The notes: generated by a model not told the origin, from the sequence alone. DNA of 6,475 nt from Deltaproteobacteria bacterium RBG_16_54_18 (GCA_001797935.1 MGQT01000093.1:2985-9459); one strand, 5' to 3'; counted from the stretch's first letter, positions 1 through 5,912 are shown. Made by a program: numbers and translations.

Positions 1-27
1 TGGTTTTATATAAAAAGCTTGAGGTGA
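1..27 (+). CDS. C-terminal tail of an upstream gene (partial, frame uncertain)
   Basis: The window probably opens inside the last codons of an upstream co-directional gene. Frame 1 reads WFYIKSLR and stops at TGA 25-27. Frame 3 also stays open, through both copies of the tandem repeat, and ends in the same WFYIKSLR at TGA 57-59, because the 32-nt duplication shifts frame. Frame 2 stops at 11-13. I cannot tell frame 1 from frame 3 without upstream sequence. Nothing can be said about function. In either case the end lies within 40 nt of the thioesterase start, which supports an operon beginning outside the window. Confidence 0.3.
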   Translation, partial: WFYIKSLR

Positions 28-52
28 CTGCGTGGTTTTATATAAAAAGCTT

Positions 53-59
53 GAGGTGA
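53..59 (+). promoter_or_regulatory. Ribosome binding site of the thioesterase gene
   Basis: GAGGTGA matches the anti-Shine-Dalgarno strongly and lies 6 nt before ATG 66. It is the second copy of a duplicated block. The first copy at 21-27 has no start codon at a useful distance. Confidence 0.75.
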
Positions 60-65
60 CGCACG

Positions 66-479
66 ATGCCGTATGAAACCCATGTAACGGTACGTTTTTA
101 CGAGGTAGATTCGTATCGCGTCGTTTGGCACGGCCACTATATAGCGTGGTTTGAGGTGGGTAGAAATGAATTCGCCTCACGGTTCGGTCTCGATCCCGAC
201 CAGTTACAGGAAATCGGCCTGATGGCGCCGGTAGTCGATCTGCGCTGTTCCTTCAAGCGCGCGGCCGCCTTTGGTGATGAGGTCGTCATTGAAACCTCCA
301 TGGAGCGGTGCGAGACGGCCAAGTTGATATTCTATTATACGGTCAGACGCCGTGACGAAGTGCTTGCCGAAGGGAGCACGACCCATGTCCTTACGGATTT
401 GAAGGGGACGATGCTCTATCAAGTCCCCCATGCGGCACAAGAACGGCTTGAAAAAATGTTTGCCTATCTCGGAGTTTGA
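66..479 (+). CDS. Acyl-CoA/acyl-ACP thioesterase, 4HBT hotdog fold (YbgC/FadM type)
   Basis: This 137-residue protein has the usual length of single-hotdog 4-hydroxybenzoyl-CoA-type thioesterases, which hydrolyse acyl-CoA or acyl-carrier-protein thioesters in the cytoplasm. The N-terminal signature is clear: VRFYEVDSYRVVWHGHY at residues 9-25, where D15 is in the place of the catalytic aspartate of this family, H22 and Y25 match the usual HxxY segment, and E30 lies in the following helix (WFEVGRNEF). The rest follows the family's strand pattern. ATG 66 is chosen for the GAGGTGA site 6 nt upstream. The next gene starts 2 nt after its stop, so the two are probably co-translated. The VVWHG variant resembles, from memory, thioesterases seen in polyketide or aryl-polyene type clusters. 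The acyl substrate cannot be read from the sequence. Family is firm, role in the pathway is inferred. Confidence 0.9.
   Translation: MPYETHVTVRFYEVDSYRVVWHGHYIAWFEVGRNEFASRFGLDPDQLQEIGLMAPVVDLRCSFKRAAAFGDEVVIETSMERCETAKLIFYYTVRRRDEVLAEGSTTHVLTDLKGTMLYQVPHAAQERLEKMFAYLGV
471..474 (+). promoter_or_regulatory. Ribosome binding site deciding the radical SAM start
   Basis: GGAG lies inside the last codons of the thioesterase gene. It is 7 nt before GTG 482 but only 1 nt before the alternative TTG 476, so it supports the GTG start. Confidence 0.6.
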
Positions 480-481
480 TC

Positions 482-1948
482 GTGCATATCGTTCTCGTTG
501 ACCCCCCCCATAAACTCTTTGCCGGGCTGAGGATGTGGACCCCCTCGTTCGGTCTCTTGAGCTTGGCGGCCTCTGTGCAGGCAAAAACGGAGGCCACGGT
601 CGAGATCCTCGATTGTACCACCTTCACCGACCCGTGGGGTGATTTGGCGCACCGCATTGCTGCCGACAAGCCCGACCTCATCGGGGTGACCTGTTCCGCC
701 ACCTGTCTCTCACCCGAGGCCGTTGAGGCCATCAAACTCGCAAAAAAACTGTCGCCGCAGTCCGTCGTGGTAGCGGGGGGCAGCCATTTCAGCCTGGCAG
801 CAGAGGAGATGTTGTCGTCAATCGAGGAGCTAGACTATCTCGTCATCGGGGAAGGAGAAGAGACCTTTGCAGCGCTCGCCTCCCGTATTGCAAAAAAGGG
901 GGGGGAAAACGTCGATGATATACCCGGTCTTGCCTTTCGTCGGGACGGCACGATCGTCTTTACTAAGCCAAGAAATCTCATTACGGATCTCGATGCGCTG
1001 CCCATGCCGGCGTATCACCTCCTCGACATGGAGGCAGGGGCCTATTATTGGCACGGGATGGGGAGGCGGGCCTTTGGTATCTCCACGAGCAGGGGGTGCG
1101 GGGACCGGTGCGCCTACTGCTCTGAATCGCAGTTCTGGGGGGGGAGGTGGCGCGGCAGGAGCGGGAGAGCAGTGGTCGAGGAGATACGGTATCTCAACCG
1201 ACACTACGGCAAATCACTCTTTGTCTTTAATGAGAACACCTTTAACTGGAGCAGGGCACGGGTGGAAGAGTTTCTGCAGGAGCTTGGGCGCTCGGGGATG
1301 AAAATTAATTTTTGGTTCCAGTCGCGGGTGCGGGATATCATCAGAGACGCCGATCTTATGGCCGAATTCAAGCGGCTCGGCCTCTATGAGGTGATGCTGG
1401 GGGTGGAGAGCATCAATCCGCAGGTCCTGGATCACTACCACAAGCGGCAGGACCGGGCGCTGGCGCAAGAGGCGATCGATATCCTGCGGCGCCATGACAT
1501 CATGGTGATGACCAATGTCATGTTCGGCGACTGGTACGACACCGGGGAGACCCTGCAGGAAATATTTGCTTTCGTGAAGCGTCAGGGCGATTTTCTCGTG
1601 CTCACCGTCACGACACCGCTGCCGGGGACCCGCTATTATGAGGAGGCAAAACAGGCGGGCTTGATTGAAGAGCAGGATTTGGGCTGCTATGATTTCATGC
1701 ACCCCATTGTCCCTACCAAGTACCTGAGTCGGGATGAGGTCGGGGCGCTGCAACAAAAGTACCTGCGTAAATATTACACCCAGCCGCGTATCATCTGGGG
1801 GGCCCTGTTTAACAGAAACCCATTCAGGAGGATGGCCTACCGGCTCATCATGCGCTATGTATGGGAGCATGCCACCCGCCGTCCGTGGCAACAGCCGGGG
1901 TATCGTACTCTCACGGAGGCAGCGTTCTTGGCAGGAGGCAATGAATGA
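482..1948 (+). CDS. B12-binding-domain radical SAM enzyme (BchE/HpnJ-like)
   Basis: The protein has about 488 residues. Residues 1-140 form a Rossmann-like cobalamin-binding domain: an early VLVDPP segment, GVTCSAT near 68-74 and the VVAGGSHF loop near 97-104. The radical SAM core begins at STSRGCGDRCAYC, with C206, C210 and C213 as the CX3CX2C ligands of the 4Fe-4S cluster, followed by FWGGRWRGRS and the GVES strand near 307-310. A basic helical tail follows TTPLPGTRYYEEA. Such enzymes cleave S-adenosylmethionine to a 5'-deoxyadenosyl radical and methylate, cyclise or rearrange unactivated carbons; many act on lipids, hopanoids or tetrapyrroles. The usual DxHxxG cobalamin motif is absent: the matching place reads LDCTTFTD. 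An upstream TTG at 476, overlapping the thioesterase stop, would add two residues, but ribosome binding site spacing favours GTG 482. Three 8-base G or C runs lie in the gene. Substrate unknown. Confidence 0.88.
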   Translation: MHIVLVDPPHKLFAGLRMWTPSFGLLSLAASVQAKTEATVEILDCTTFTDPWGDLAHRIAADKPDLIGVTCSATCLSPEAVEAIKLAKKLSPQSVVVAGGSHFSLAAEEMLSSIEELDYLVIGEGEETFAALASRIAKKGGENVDDIPGLAFRRDGTIVFTKPRNLITDLDALPMPAYHLLDMEAGAYYWHGMGRRAFGISTSRGCGDRCAYCSESQFWGGRWRGRSGRAVVEEIRYLNRHYGKSLFVFNENTFNWSRARVEEFLQELGRSGMKINFWFQSRVRDIIRDADLMAEFKRLGLYEVMLGVESINPQVLDHYHKRQDRALAQEAIDILRRHDIMVMTNVMFGDWYDTGETLQEIFAFVKRQGDFLVLTVTTPLPGTRYYEEAKQAGLIEEQDLGCYDFMHPIVPTKYLSRDEVGALQQKYLRKYYTQPRIIWGALFNRNPFRRMAYRLIMRYVWEHATRRPWQQPGYRTLTEAAFLAGGNE

Positions 1949-1995
1949 AAAGGCGGTTCCCCCGATTATTGAAACTATACATCCCTTTCCGATAA
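1945..1995 (+). CDS. Possible 16-residue basic peptide or leader ORF
   Basis: ATG 1945 overlaps the radical SAM stop codon as ATGA. It is preceded by AGGAGG at 1933-1938 with 6 nt spacing, an ideal arrangement for translational coupling. The frame reads MKRRFPRLLKLYIPFR and stops at TAA 1993-1995, with six R/K among 16 residues. A second ATG at 1941 opens a 23-codon frame that stops at 2010-2012, at the edge of the next Shine-Dalgarno, but only 2 nt separate it from AGGAGG. Either could be a coupling ORF that carries ribosomes to the next gene, or just leftover sequence. No family is recognised. Confidence 0.3.
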   Translation: MKRRFPRLLKLYIPFR

Positions 1996-2008
1996 GTACT
2001 GCTTATCG
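1990..2008 (+). promoter_or_regulatory. Small hairpin ahead of the FabK-like gene
   Basis: CGATAAG at 1990-1996 is perfectly complementary to CTTATCG at 2002-2008, with a 5-nt loop. The stem ends 3 nt before AAGGAGG. There is no T-run after it, so it is not an intrinsic terminator. It could affect mRNA processing or ribosome access. A 7-bp stem may also arise by chance. Confidence 0.35.
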
Positions 2009-2011
2009 CTG

Positions 2012-2018
2012 AAGGAGG
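2012..2018 (+). promoter_or_regulatory. Ribosome binding site of the FabK-like gene
   Basis: AAGGAGG is the strongest Shine-Dalgarno on the + strand. It is 5 nt before TTG 2024 and 8 nt before TTG 2027, both in frame, so it supports a TTG start but does not decide which one. Confidence 0.75.
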
Positions 2019-2023
2019 CGCTT

Positions 2024-3010
2024 TTGTTGAGGACACGCATTACCGAGATGCTCGGCATCGAATACCCCATCATCCAGGGGGGGATGATGTGGCTTGCCAC
2101 GGCAGAGTTGGCTGCCGCTGTTTCCAATGCCGGTGGCCTCGGGATCATTGCGGCCCTGAGTTGCGGGGACGGTGATGGGTTGCGGCGAGAGATCAATAAA
2201 TGCAGAGAGCTGACGGATAAGCCCTTTGGTATCAATATCTCCATGCTCCCGGATCTTGCTAACGACGAGCGGATTGAAGAGTTCGTGGACGCCGCCGTTG
2301 CGGAACAGGTGGCGGCGGTGGAGACCGCAGGGCGCACACCGGAGCCGTATCTCCCTCGACTCAAGGGGGCCGGGATCAAGGTCATCCATAAAGTACCAGC
2401 GGTGCGCTACGCGCAGACGGCAGAGCGGCTCGGGGTCGATGCCGTGGCGCTCGTGGGATTCGAAGGCGCCGGCCACCCCGGCATGGACGAGGTCACCACC
2501 TTCGTCCTGATACAAAAGGCCGCCCGCGTTGTGACGATACCGGTGATCGCCGCCGGTGGAATCTGCGACGCCCGGGGGTTCGTGGCCGCCCTGGCGCTCG
2601 GGGCCGAGGGGGTGCTCATGGGCACGCGGTTTATGCTGACGCGCGAGTGCTGGGCGCACGAACGGATCAAGGCGTGGTTAGCGAATGCCACGGAGCTTGA
2701 TACCATGATCATCGAACGCTCTATCAATAACGCTGCTCGCGTCATTAAAAACGAGCCGGCTGCGCGCGCCCTGGCCATGGAGGAGCGCGGTGCCACCCTT
2801 GCCGAGTTGCTCACCGTTATCAGCGGCCAATTGGCCAGGCAGGCCTATCAGACGGGTGAGAGGGATGCCGGCGTGATCTCGTGCGGCCAGGTCATCGGCT
2901 TAATCGACACGGTGCCGGGTGTCAACGAGGTGATGGCCGAGATCATCAATGGCGCCCATGCCATCTACCGACAACTCGGGGCTATCGGGATACATAAAGG
3001 GAGCACCTAA
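2024..3010 (+). CDS. FMN-dependent nitronate monooxygenase / FabK-like enoyl reductase
   Basis: This 328-residue protein matches the length and motif order of the nitronate monooxygenase/FabK family, a TIM barrel that binds FMN. Visible are PIIQGGM (15-21), SNAGGLGIIA (34-43), GFEGAGHPG (145-153) with H151 in the position of the conserved active-site histidine, and the FMN phosphate-binding stretch PVIAAGGI...GAEGVLMGTRF (173-203). The C-terminal GQVIGLI...INGAHAIYRQL is also typical. Members either oxidise nitronates or, as FabK, reduce enoyl-ACP with NAD(P)H; sequence alone does not separate them. Next to an acyl thioesterase and a radical SAM enzyme, an enoyl or other acyl reductase is the likelier role (inference). 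Two adjacent TTG codons (2024, 2027) are candidate starts, one residue apart. It is separated by 75 nt from the gene before it and by only 6 nt from the transporter after it. Confidence 0.88.
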   Translation: MLRTRITEMLGIEYPIIQGGMMWLATAELAAAVSNAGGLGIIAALSCGDGDGLRREINKCRELTDKPFGINISMLPDLANDERIEEFVDAAVAEQVAAVETAGRTPEPYLPRLKGAGIKVIHKVPAVRYAQTAERLGVDAVALVGFEGAGHPGMDEVTTFVLIQKAARVVTIPVIAAGGICDARGFVAALALGAEGVLMGTRFMLTRECWAHERIKAWLANATELDTMIIERSINNAARVIKNEPAARALAMEERGATLAELLTVISGQLARQAYQTGERDAGVISCGQVIGLIDTVPGVNEVMAEIINGAHAIYRQLGAIGIHKGST

Positions 3011-3016
3011 AAAAGT

Positions 3017-4435
3017 ATGGATACGCACGCGCAGAAATGGTCGGTCTTAATTATCGCCGCGATAACGGCCTTTTTAACGCCTTACATGGGTTCTACCATC
3101 AATATTGCTTTGCCCACGATAGGTAACGAATTTGCGATGGATGCCGTTTTATTGGGGTGGGTGGCTACCTCATATCTCCTGGCCGCGGCCATGTTTATCG
3201 TGCCGTTCGGCAGGCTGGCCGATATCTATGGTCGGAAAAGAATCTTTAGCTTCGGTATCGTGACCTTTACCCTGGCGTCATTTTTTTCCGCCCTTGCGCA
3301 ATCACCCCTGGTCTTGATAACCTTCCGAGTTATCCACGGTATCGGCAGCGCCATGATCTTCGGCACTGCGGTGGCCATTCTCATGTCGGTCTTCCCCCCC
3401 CATGAACGGGGCAAGGCGTTGGGGATCAGCGTGGCCGCGACCTATCTTGGACTTTCCCTCGGGCCTTATGTGGGCGGTTTACTCACGCAGCACCTGGGGT
3501 GGCGCAGTGTCTTTCTCAGCAACGTGCCGCTCGGTCTCATCGTCATCGTCTTGATCTTTTGGAAACTTACGGGAGAATGGGCCGATGCCAAGGGAGAGCG
3601 TTTTGACGCGATCGGCTCCCTTATTTACGCGTTGATGCTGGCGGCGATCATGTACGGTTTCTCCCAGTTGCCCTCCCTGCTTGGGGGGTGGCTTATCCTG
3701 CTCGGCATCATGGGGGTGGTTGCCTTTGTGCGCTGGGAGCTGCGGATCGCCCATCCCGTTTTCAATGTCCAGATATTTCTGAGCAACAGGGTCTTTACCT
3801 TTTCCAACCTGGCCGCCTTGATCAACTACAGCGGGACATTTGCCATCTCCTTCCTGCTGAGCCTCTATCTGCAGTATGTCAGGGGCTTTTCCCCAGAAAC
3901 CGCCGGCCTCATTCTGATCGCACAGCCGATTATCATGACCATCTTTTCTCCTATCGCCGGTTTATTGTCCGACAGGGTCGAGCCCCGTATCCTTGCCTCG
4001 ACGGGAATGGCGGTAATGGCCGTGTGCCTTGCCTTGCTCGCCGGCGTCACCGAGCAGACGGCGCTGTGGTTCATCATTGCCGATATGATCTTTCTGGGAT
4101 TCGGCTATGCCCTGTTTTCGTCTCCCAACACCAACGCGGTGATGAGTTCGGTGGAAAAGAGGCTTTACGGCGTCGCCTCGGGGATCCTGGGGACGACGCG
4201 CTTGATCGGCATGATGTTCAGCATGGGGATTGCGATGCTGATCCTGGCGGTCTATATGGGAAGCGCGCAGATTACCCCTGCCTACCACGAGACCTTTTTA
4301 AAAGGGATGCGGATGGCCTTTGCCGTCTTTGCCCTACTAAGTTTCGGCGGTGTCTGGGCCTCTCTGGTTAGGGGTACGGTACACAACGATGCGCGCTTGT
4401 CCGATTCCCCGGTGCGTAAAAAAGATCGCGGATAG
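3017..4435 (+). CDS. MFS exporter, DHA2 (EmrB/QacA) type, 14 membrane helices
   Basis: The protein has 472 residues and about 14 hydrophobic segments, near residues 8-30, 44-64, 75-95, 97-121, 134-156, 165-185, 199-217, 223-240, 262-285, 295-316, 327-345, 349-368, 388-413 and 432-451. MFS motif A is GRLADIYGRKR (65-75), motif B RVIHGIGSAMIFG (104-116), and the antiporter motif C region GLSLGPYVGGLL (145-156). WRSVFLSNVPLG (162-173) is typical of drug:H+ antiporters. It acts in the inner membrane and probably exports the pathway product or a toxic intermediate (inference). In motif D1 the usual aspartate (LDxTIVNVALP) is absent: here YMGSTINIALP, a form I recall from methanogen and other anaerobe homologues. 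The start lies 6 nt after the preceding stop, with only a distant GGGAG at 2999-3003, so coupled translation is likely. A C8 run occurs at 3394-3401. Confidence 0.92.
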   Translation: MDTHAQKWSVLIIAAITAFLTPYMGSTINIALPTIGNEFAMDAVLLGWVATSYLLAAAMFIVPFGRLADIYGRKRIFSFGIVTFTLASFFSALAQSPLVLITFRVIHGIGSAMIFGTAVAILMSVFPPHERGKALGISVAATYLGLSLGPYVGGLLTQHLGWRSVFLSNVPLGLIVIVLIFWKLTGEWADAKGERFDAIGSLIYALMLAAIMYGFSQLPSLLGGWLILLGIMGVVAFVRWELRIAHPVFNVQIFLSNRVFTFSNLAALINYSGTFAISFLLSLYLQYVRGFSPETAGLILIAQPIIMTIFSPIAGLLSDRVEPRILASTGMAVMAVCLALLAGVTEQTALWFIIADMIFLGFGYALFSSPNTNAVMSSVEKRLYGVASGILGTTRLIGMMFSMGIAMLILAVYMGSAQITPAYHETFLKGMRMAFAVFALLSFGGVWASLVRGTVHNDARLSDSPVRKKDRG

Positions 4436-4456
4436 CTGCCTACGAGAGATTGACGC

Positions 4457-5065
4457 ATGGCCGATCCTGTTCATATCTTACACCCGTCCCTGTGGGAAAA
4501 TCTTGCCCAGGCAGATCCCCAAGCGGCATGTCGGCGCAGCAAGGCGCAATTCGATGCCGCCACTAGTTCTTATTTCTTGGATTTTTTACAGGAACATTAT
4601 CGCTTAGAGCCAAACAACCGCGTCATTAAACCGGTCTCCGGTCCCATACCCGTGGGGGGACCATCCATTGATCTGCAAATAATCCTTATTACCTACCTGC
4701 TTAATTCCCAGGAGATACCCCTTGCCGAAAAAATTGTGGCACCGAGCAGCCTCAGCGGGGGGAAAAACTTTTTCCAGGGGTCGCACCGTTTACCGATTGA
4801 ACCGCTCGTAGAGCGGTACGGCAGGGATAGGAAAGGATTTCTGGATCGGGGGTCTTCCCTCGGGGCGACGCAAAAGGATTATGGTGATGTAGCGCTTGCC
4901 TTTACGGCATTGCCCCGGGTGCCGGTGGTGATGGTATTGTGGGAGGCAGATGACGAGTTCCCCCCGAGGCTCAGCGTTCTTTTTGACGCCACGGTTGATC
5001 AACACCTCCCCCTTGATGCGATCTATGGTCTAGTAGCTGAGATCTGCCGCCGCATGACGGCTTGA
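4457..5065 (+). CDS. DUF3786 family protein
   Basis: The 202-residue soluble protein has no signal peptide or membrane helix. It matches, from memory, the DUF3786 pattern: a helical N-terminus, LQIILITYLLNS (73-84), SLSGGKNFFQGSHRLP (98-113) and LWEADDEFPPRLSVLFDATV (161-180). The family is uncharacterised. It occurs in anaerobic bacteria and methanogens, sometimes near corrinoid or metal-related genes; I make no functional claim from that. Here it sits 21 nt after the exporter and 21 nt before the amidohydrolase, in the same direction, with a weak GAG ribosome binding site at 4446-4448. C25 is the only conspicuous N-terminal cysteine, and no metal or Fe-S motif is visible. In this cluster it could bind a cofactor, or a substrate shared with the radical SAM enzyme, but that is speculation. 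Family assignment is fairly sure, function unknown. Confidence 0.75.
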   Translation: MADPVHILHPSLWENLAQADPQAACRRSKAQFDAATSSYFLDFLQEHYRLEPNNRVIKPVSGPIPVGGPSIDLQIILITYLLNSQEIPLAEKIVAPSSLSGGKNFFQGSHRLPIEPLVERYGRDRKGFLDRGSSLGATQKDYGDVALAFTALPRVPVVMVLWEADDEFPPRLSVLFDATVDQHLPLDAIYGLVAEICRRMTA

Positions 5066-5086
5066 GACTGGAGAAAAAATACTCCT

Positions 5087-5803
5087 ATGGAGATCATTGA
5101 TTCACATACCCATTGGGGGCCGTCCGTGACCATGGGAATTGAGGTCACGACAACGGAGCTCTTGCGCCAGGCCGAGCAGAGCGGGGTAGGCAAGATCGTC
5201 ATCTTTCCTTTCCCATCCCAGGCATTGGCAGATCAAGCGATCAATGCACAGGTGCTGGCTGAGGCGAACAGAGAACACGCATTTATCCCCTATTACTACA
5301 TCCCCGAAGACCTGCGCCCGATCCCGCGAGAAAAGGGGTTTTACGGCGGCAAGTGGCATTGGACCAGGGGAGTACAGGATGCTTCGTCCAACTATCAGGT
5401 ATTGAATGATCCGAGGCTCAGGGGGTTTATCGAGGAGTCAGAAGCGATCAATCTCCCTATTATCTTTGAAGAAGAGCTGGCCTTTACCGACACCTTTGTG
5501 GGGATGACCAAGACCATGAAGATCATCATCCCTCACCTGGGGCTTTTGGGAGGCAACCCCCTTGATTTCCTCGCCGTCTTCAAAAAGCGCGAGCATGTCT
5601 ATTTTGATACTGCCCTGGCCGGTCAGGAGACGATAGTGAGGTTTATAAAAGACATAGGGGCGGAACGCGTCCTGTTTGGCTCCGATATCCCTTTTGGCAC
5701 GATGAAGAACGAACTCAATAAGGTTTTATCTCTGCCAATCAGGGATGCGGATAAGGAGTTGATCCTCTCTAAGAATGTCAAGAGATTGATTGGGTTCGAT
5801 TAA
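5087..5803 (+). CDS. Amidohydrolase_2-type metal-dependent hydrolase or decarboxylase
   Basis: The 238-residue protein is a short TIM barrel of the amidohydrolase superfamily (ACMSD/Amidohydrolase_2 branch), whose members hydrolyse or decarboxylate small cyclic or acidic compounds with a bound Zn or similar metal. Metal-site motifs in order are DSHTHWG with H7 and H9 after strand 1, GGKWHW (87-92), IIIPHLG with H150 (strand 6), and VLFGSDIPFG with D200 (strand 8). The strand-5 segment, which normally ends in a histidine (PxxxH), reads LPIIFEEE at 123-130, so a glutamate seems to replace that ligand. Full-length relatives usually have 260-330 residues, so this is a compact form, but no end is missing. 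GGAG at 5070-5073 is 13 nt from ATG 5087, rather far. The substrate is unknown. It is the last gene of the run, followed by a convergent gene. Confidence 0.82.
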   Translation: MEIIDSHTHWGPSVTMGIEVTTTELLRQAEQSGVGKIVIFPFPSQALADQAINAQVLAEANREHAFIPYYYIPEDLRPIPREKGFYGGKWHWTRGVQDASSNYQVLNDPRLRGFIEESEAINLPIIFEEELAFTDTFVGMTKTMKIIIPHLGLLGGNPLDFLAVFKKREHVYFDTALAGQETIVRFIKDIGAERVLFGSDIPFGTMKNELNKVLSLPIRDADKELILSKNVKRLIGFD

Positions 5804-5912
5804 AACTAGCCATCGCTATATCCTTATCCCCTGGGAGAGAGAATTTAGTGGGGGGGGAAAAAAGCTATAAAGACGAGCGATAGTGGGTACGTGAAAGCGC
5901 TCCTTCGATATC
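5804..5912. other. Convergent intergenic region without a clear terminator
   Basis: This 109-nt space separates the ends of the + strand run and the - strand HNH gene. It holds a G8 tract at 5850-5857 followed directly by A6 at 5858-5863. ATCGCT at 5812-5817 and AGCGAT at 5876-5881 are complementary but 58 nt apart. A CCCC/GGGG pairing around 5828-5853 has a long loop and no T-run after it on either strand. I see no convincing intrinsic terminator, so transcription may end by Rho or overlap. Confidence 0.5.

Larger units (their letters stand above)
1..60 (+). repeat. 32-nt tandem duplication carrying the Shine-Dalgarno
   Basis: A 28-nt unit at 1-28 recurs without mismatch at 33-60, separated by TGCG at 29-32, so the period is 32 nt. 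Each copy holds the A+T-rich core TTTTATATAAAAAG followed by CTTGAGGTGAC. Only the second copy's GAGGTGA sits at ribosome-binding distance from the thioesterase ATG. The period is not a multiple of three, so the duplication changes which frame and stop codon the upstream gene uses. Confidence 0.9.

Noticed and set aside
8..16. TATATAAAA as a promoter -10 region
   Set aside because: No suitable -35 hexamer can be seen because the window starts here, and the A+T core is part of the repeated block that probably encodes an upstream gene's tail.
1..60. CRISPR-like repeat at the left edge
   Set aside because: There are only two copies, a 4-nt spacer and an embedded Shine-Dalgarno next to a gene start. 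It is a simple tandem duplication.
476..481. TTG 476 as start of the radical SAM gene
   Set aside because: It overlaps the thioesterase stop, but GGAG at 471-474 is only 1 nt away; GTG 482 has a 7-nt spacing. The difference is two residues.
1214..1891. Long minus-strand open frame of 225 codons
   Set aside because: It lies wholly inside the radical SAM gene on the opposite strand, shows no recognisable domain and is rich in H, P and L, as antisense shadows are.
2003..2659. Minus-strand open frame of 218 codons
   Set aside because: It is antisense to the FabK-like gene, whose motifs are unambiguous; the product is rich in H, R, P and G with no domain.
3688..4371. Second + strand open frame of 227 codons inside the exporter gene
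   Set aside because: It overlaps the MFS coding frame, which has full transporter motifs; the alternate frame gives an R/C/H-rich product with no membrane pattern.
4350..4607. 85-codon frame bridging the exporter and DUF3786 genes
   Set aside because: It is out of frame with both, lacks a Shine-Dalgarno and overlaps the well-supported DUF3786 start.
5070..5092. GGAG...CTCC...GGAG inverted repeats around the amidohydrolase start
   Set aside because: The stems are 4 bp, too short to distinguish from chance.
5824..5863. Possible terminator from CCCC/GGGG pairing before A6
   Set aside because: The stem is only about 4 bp with a long loop. The A6 run reads as T6 only on the minus strand, where it comes before this pairing rather than after it.
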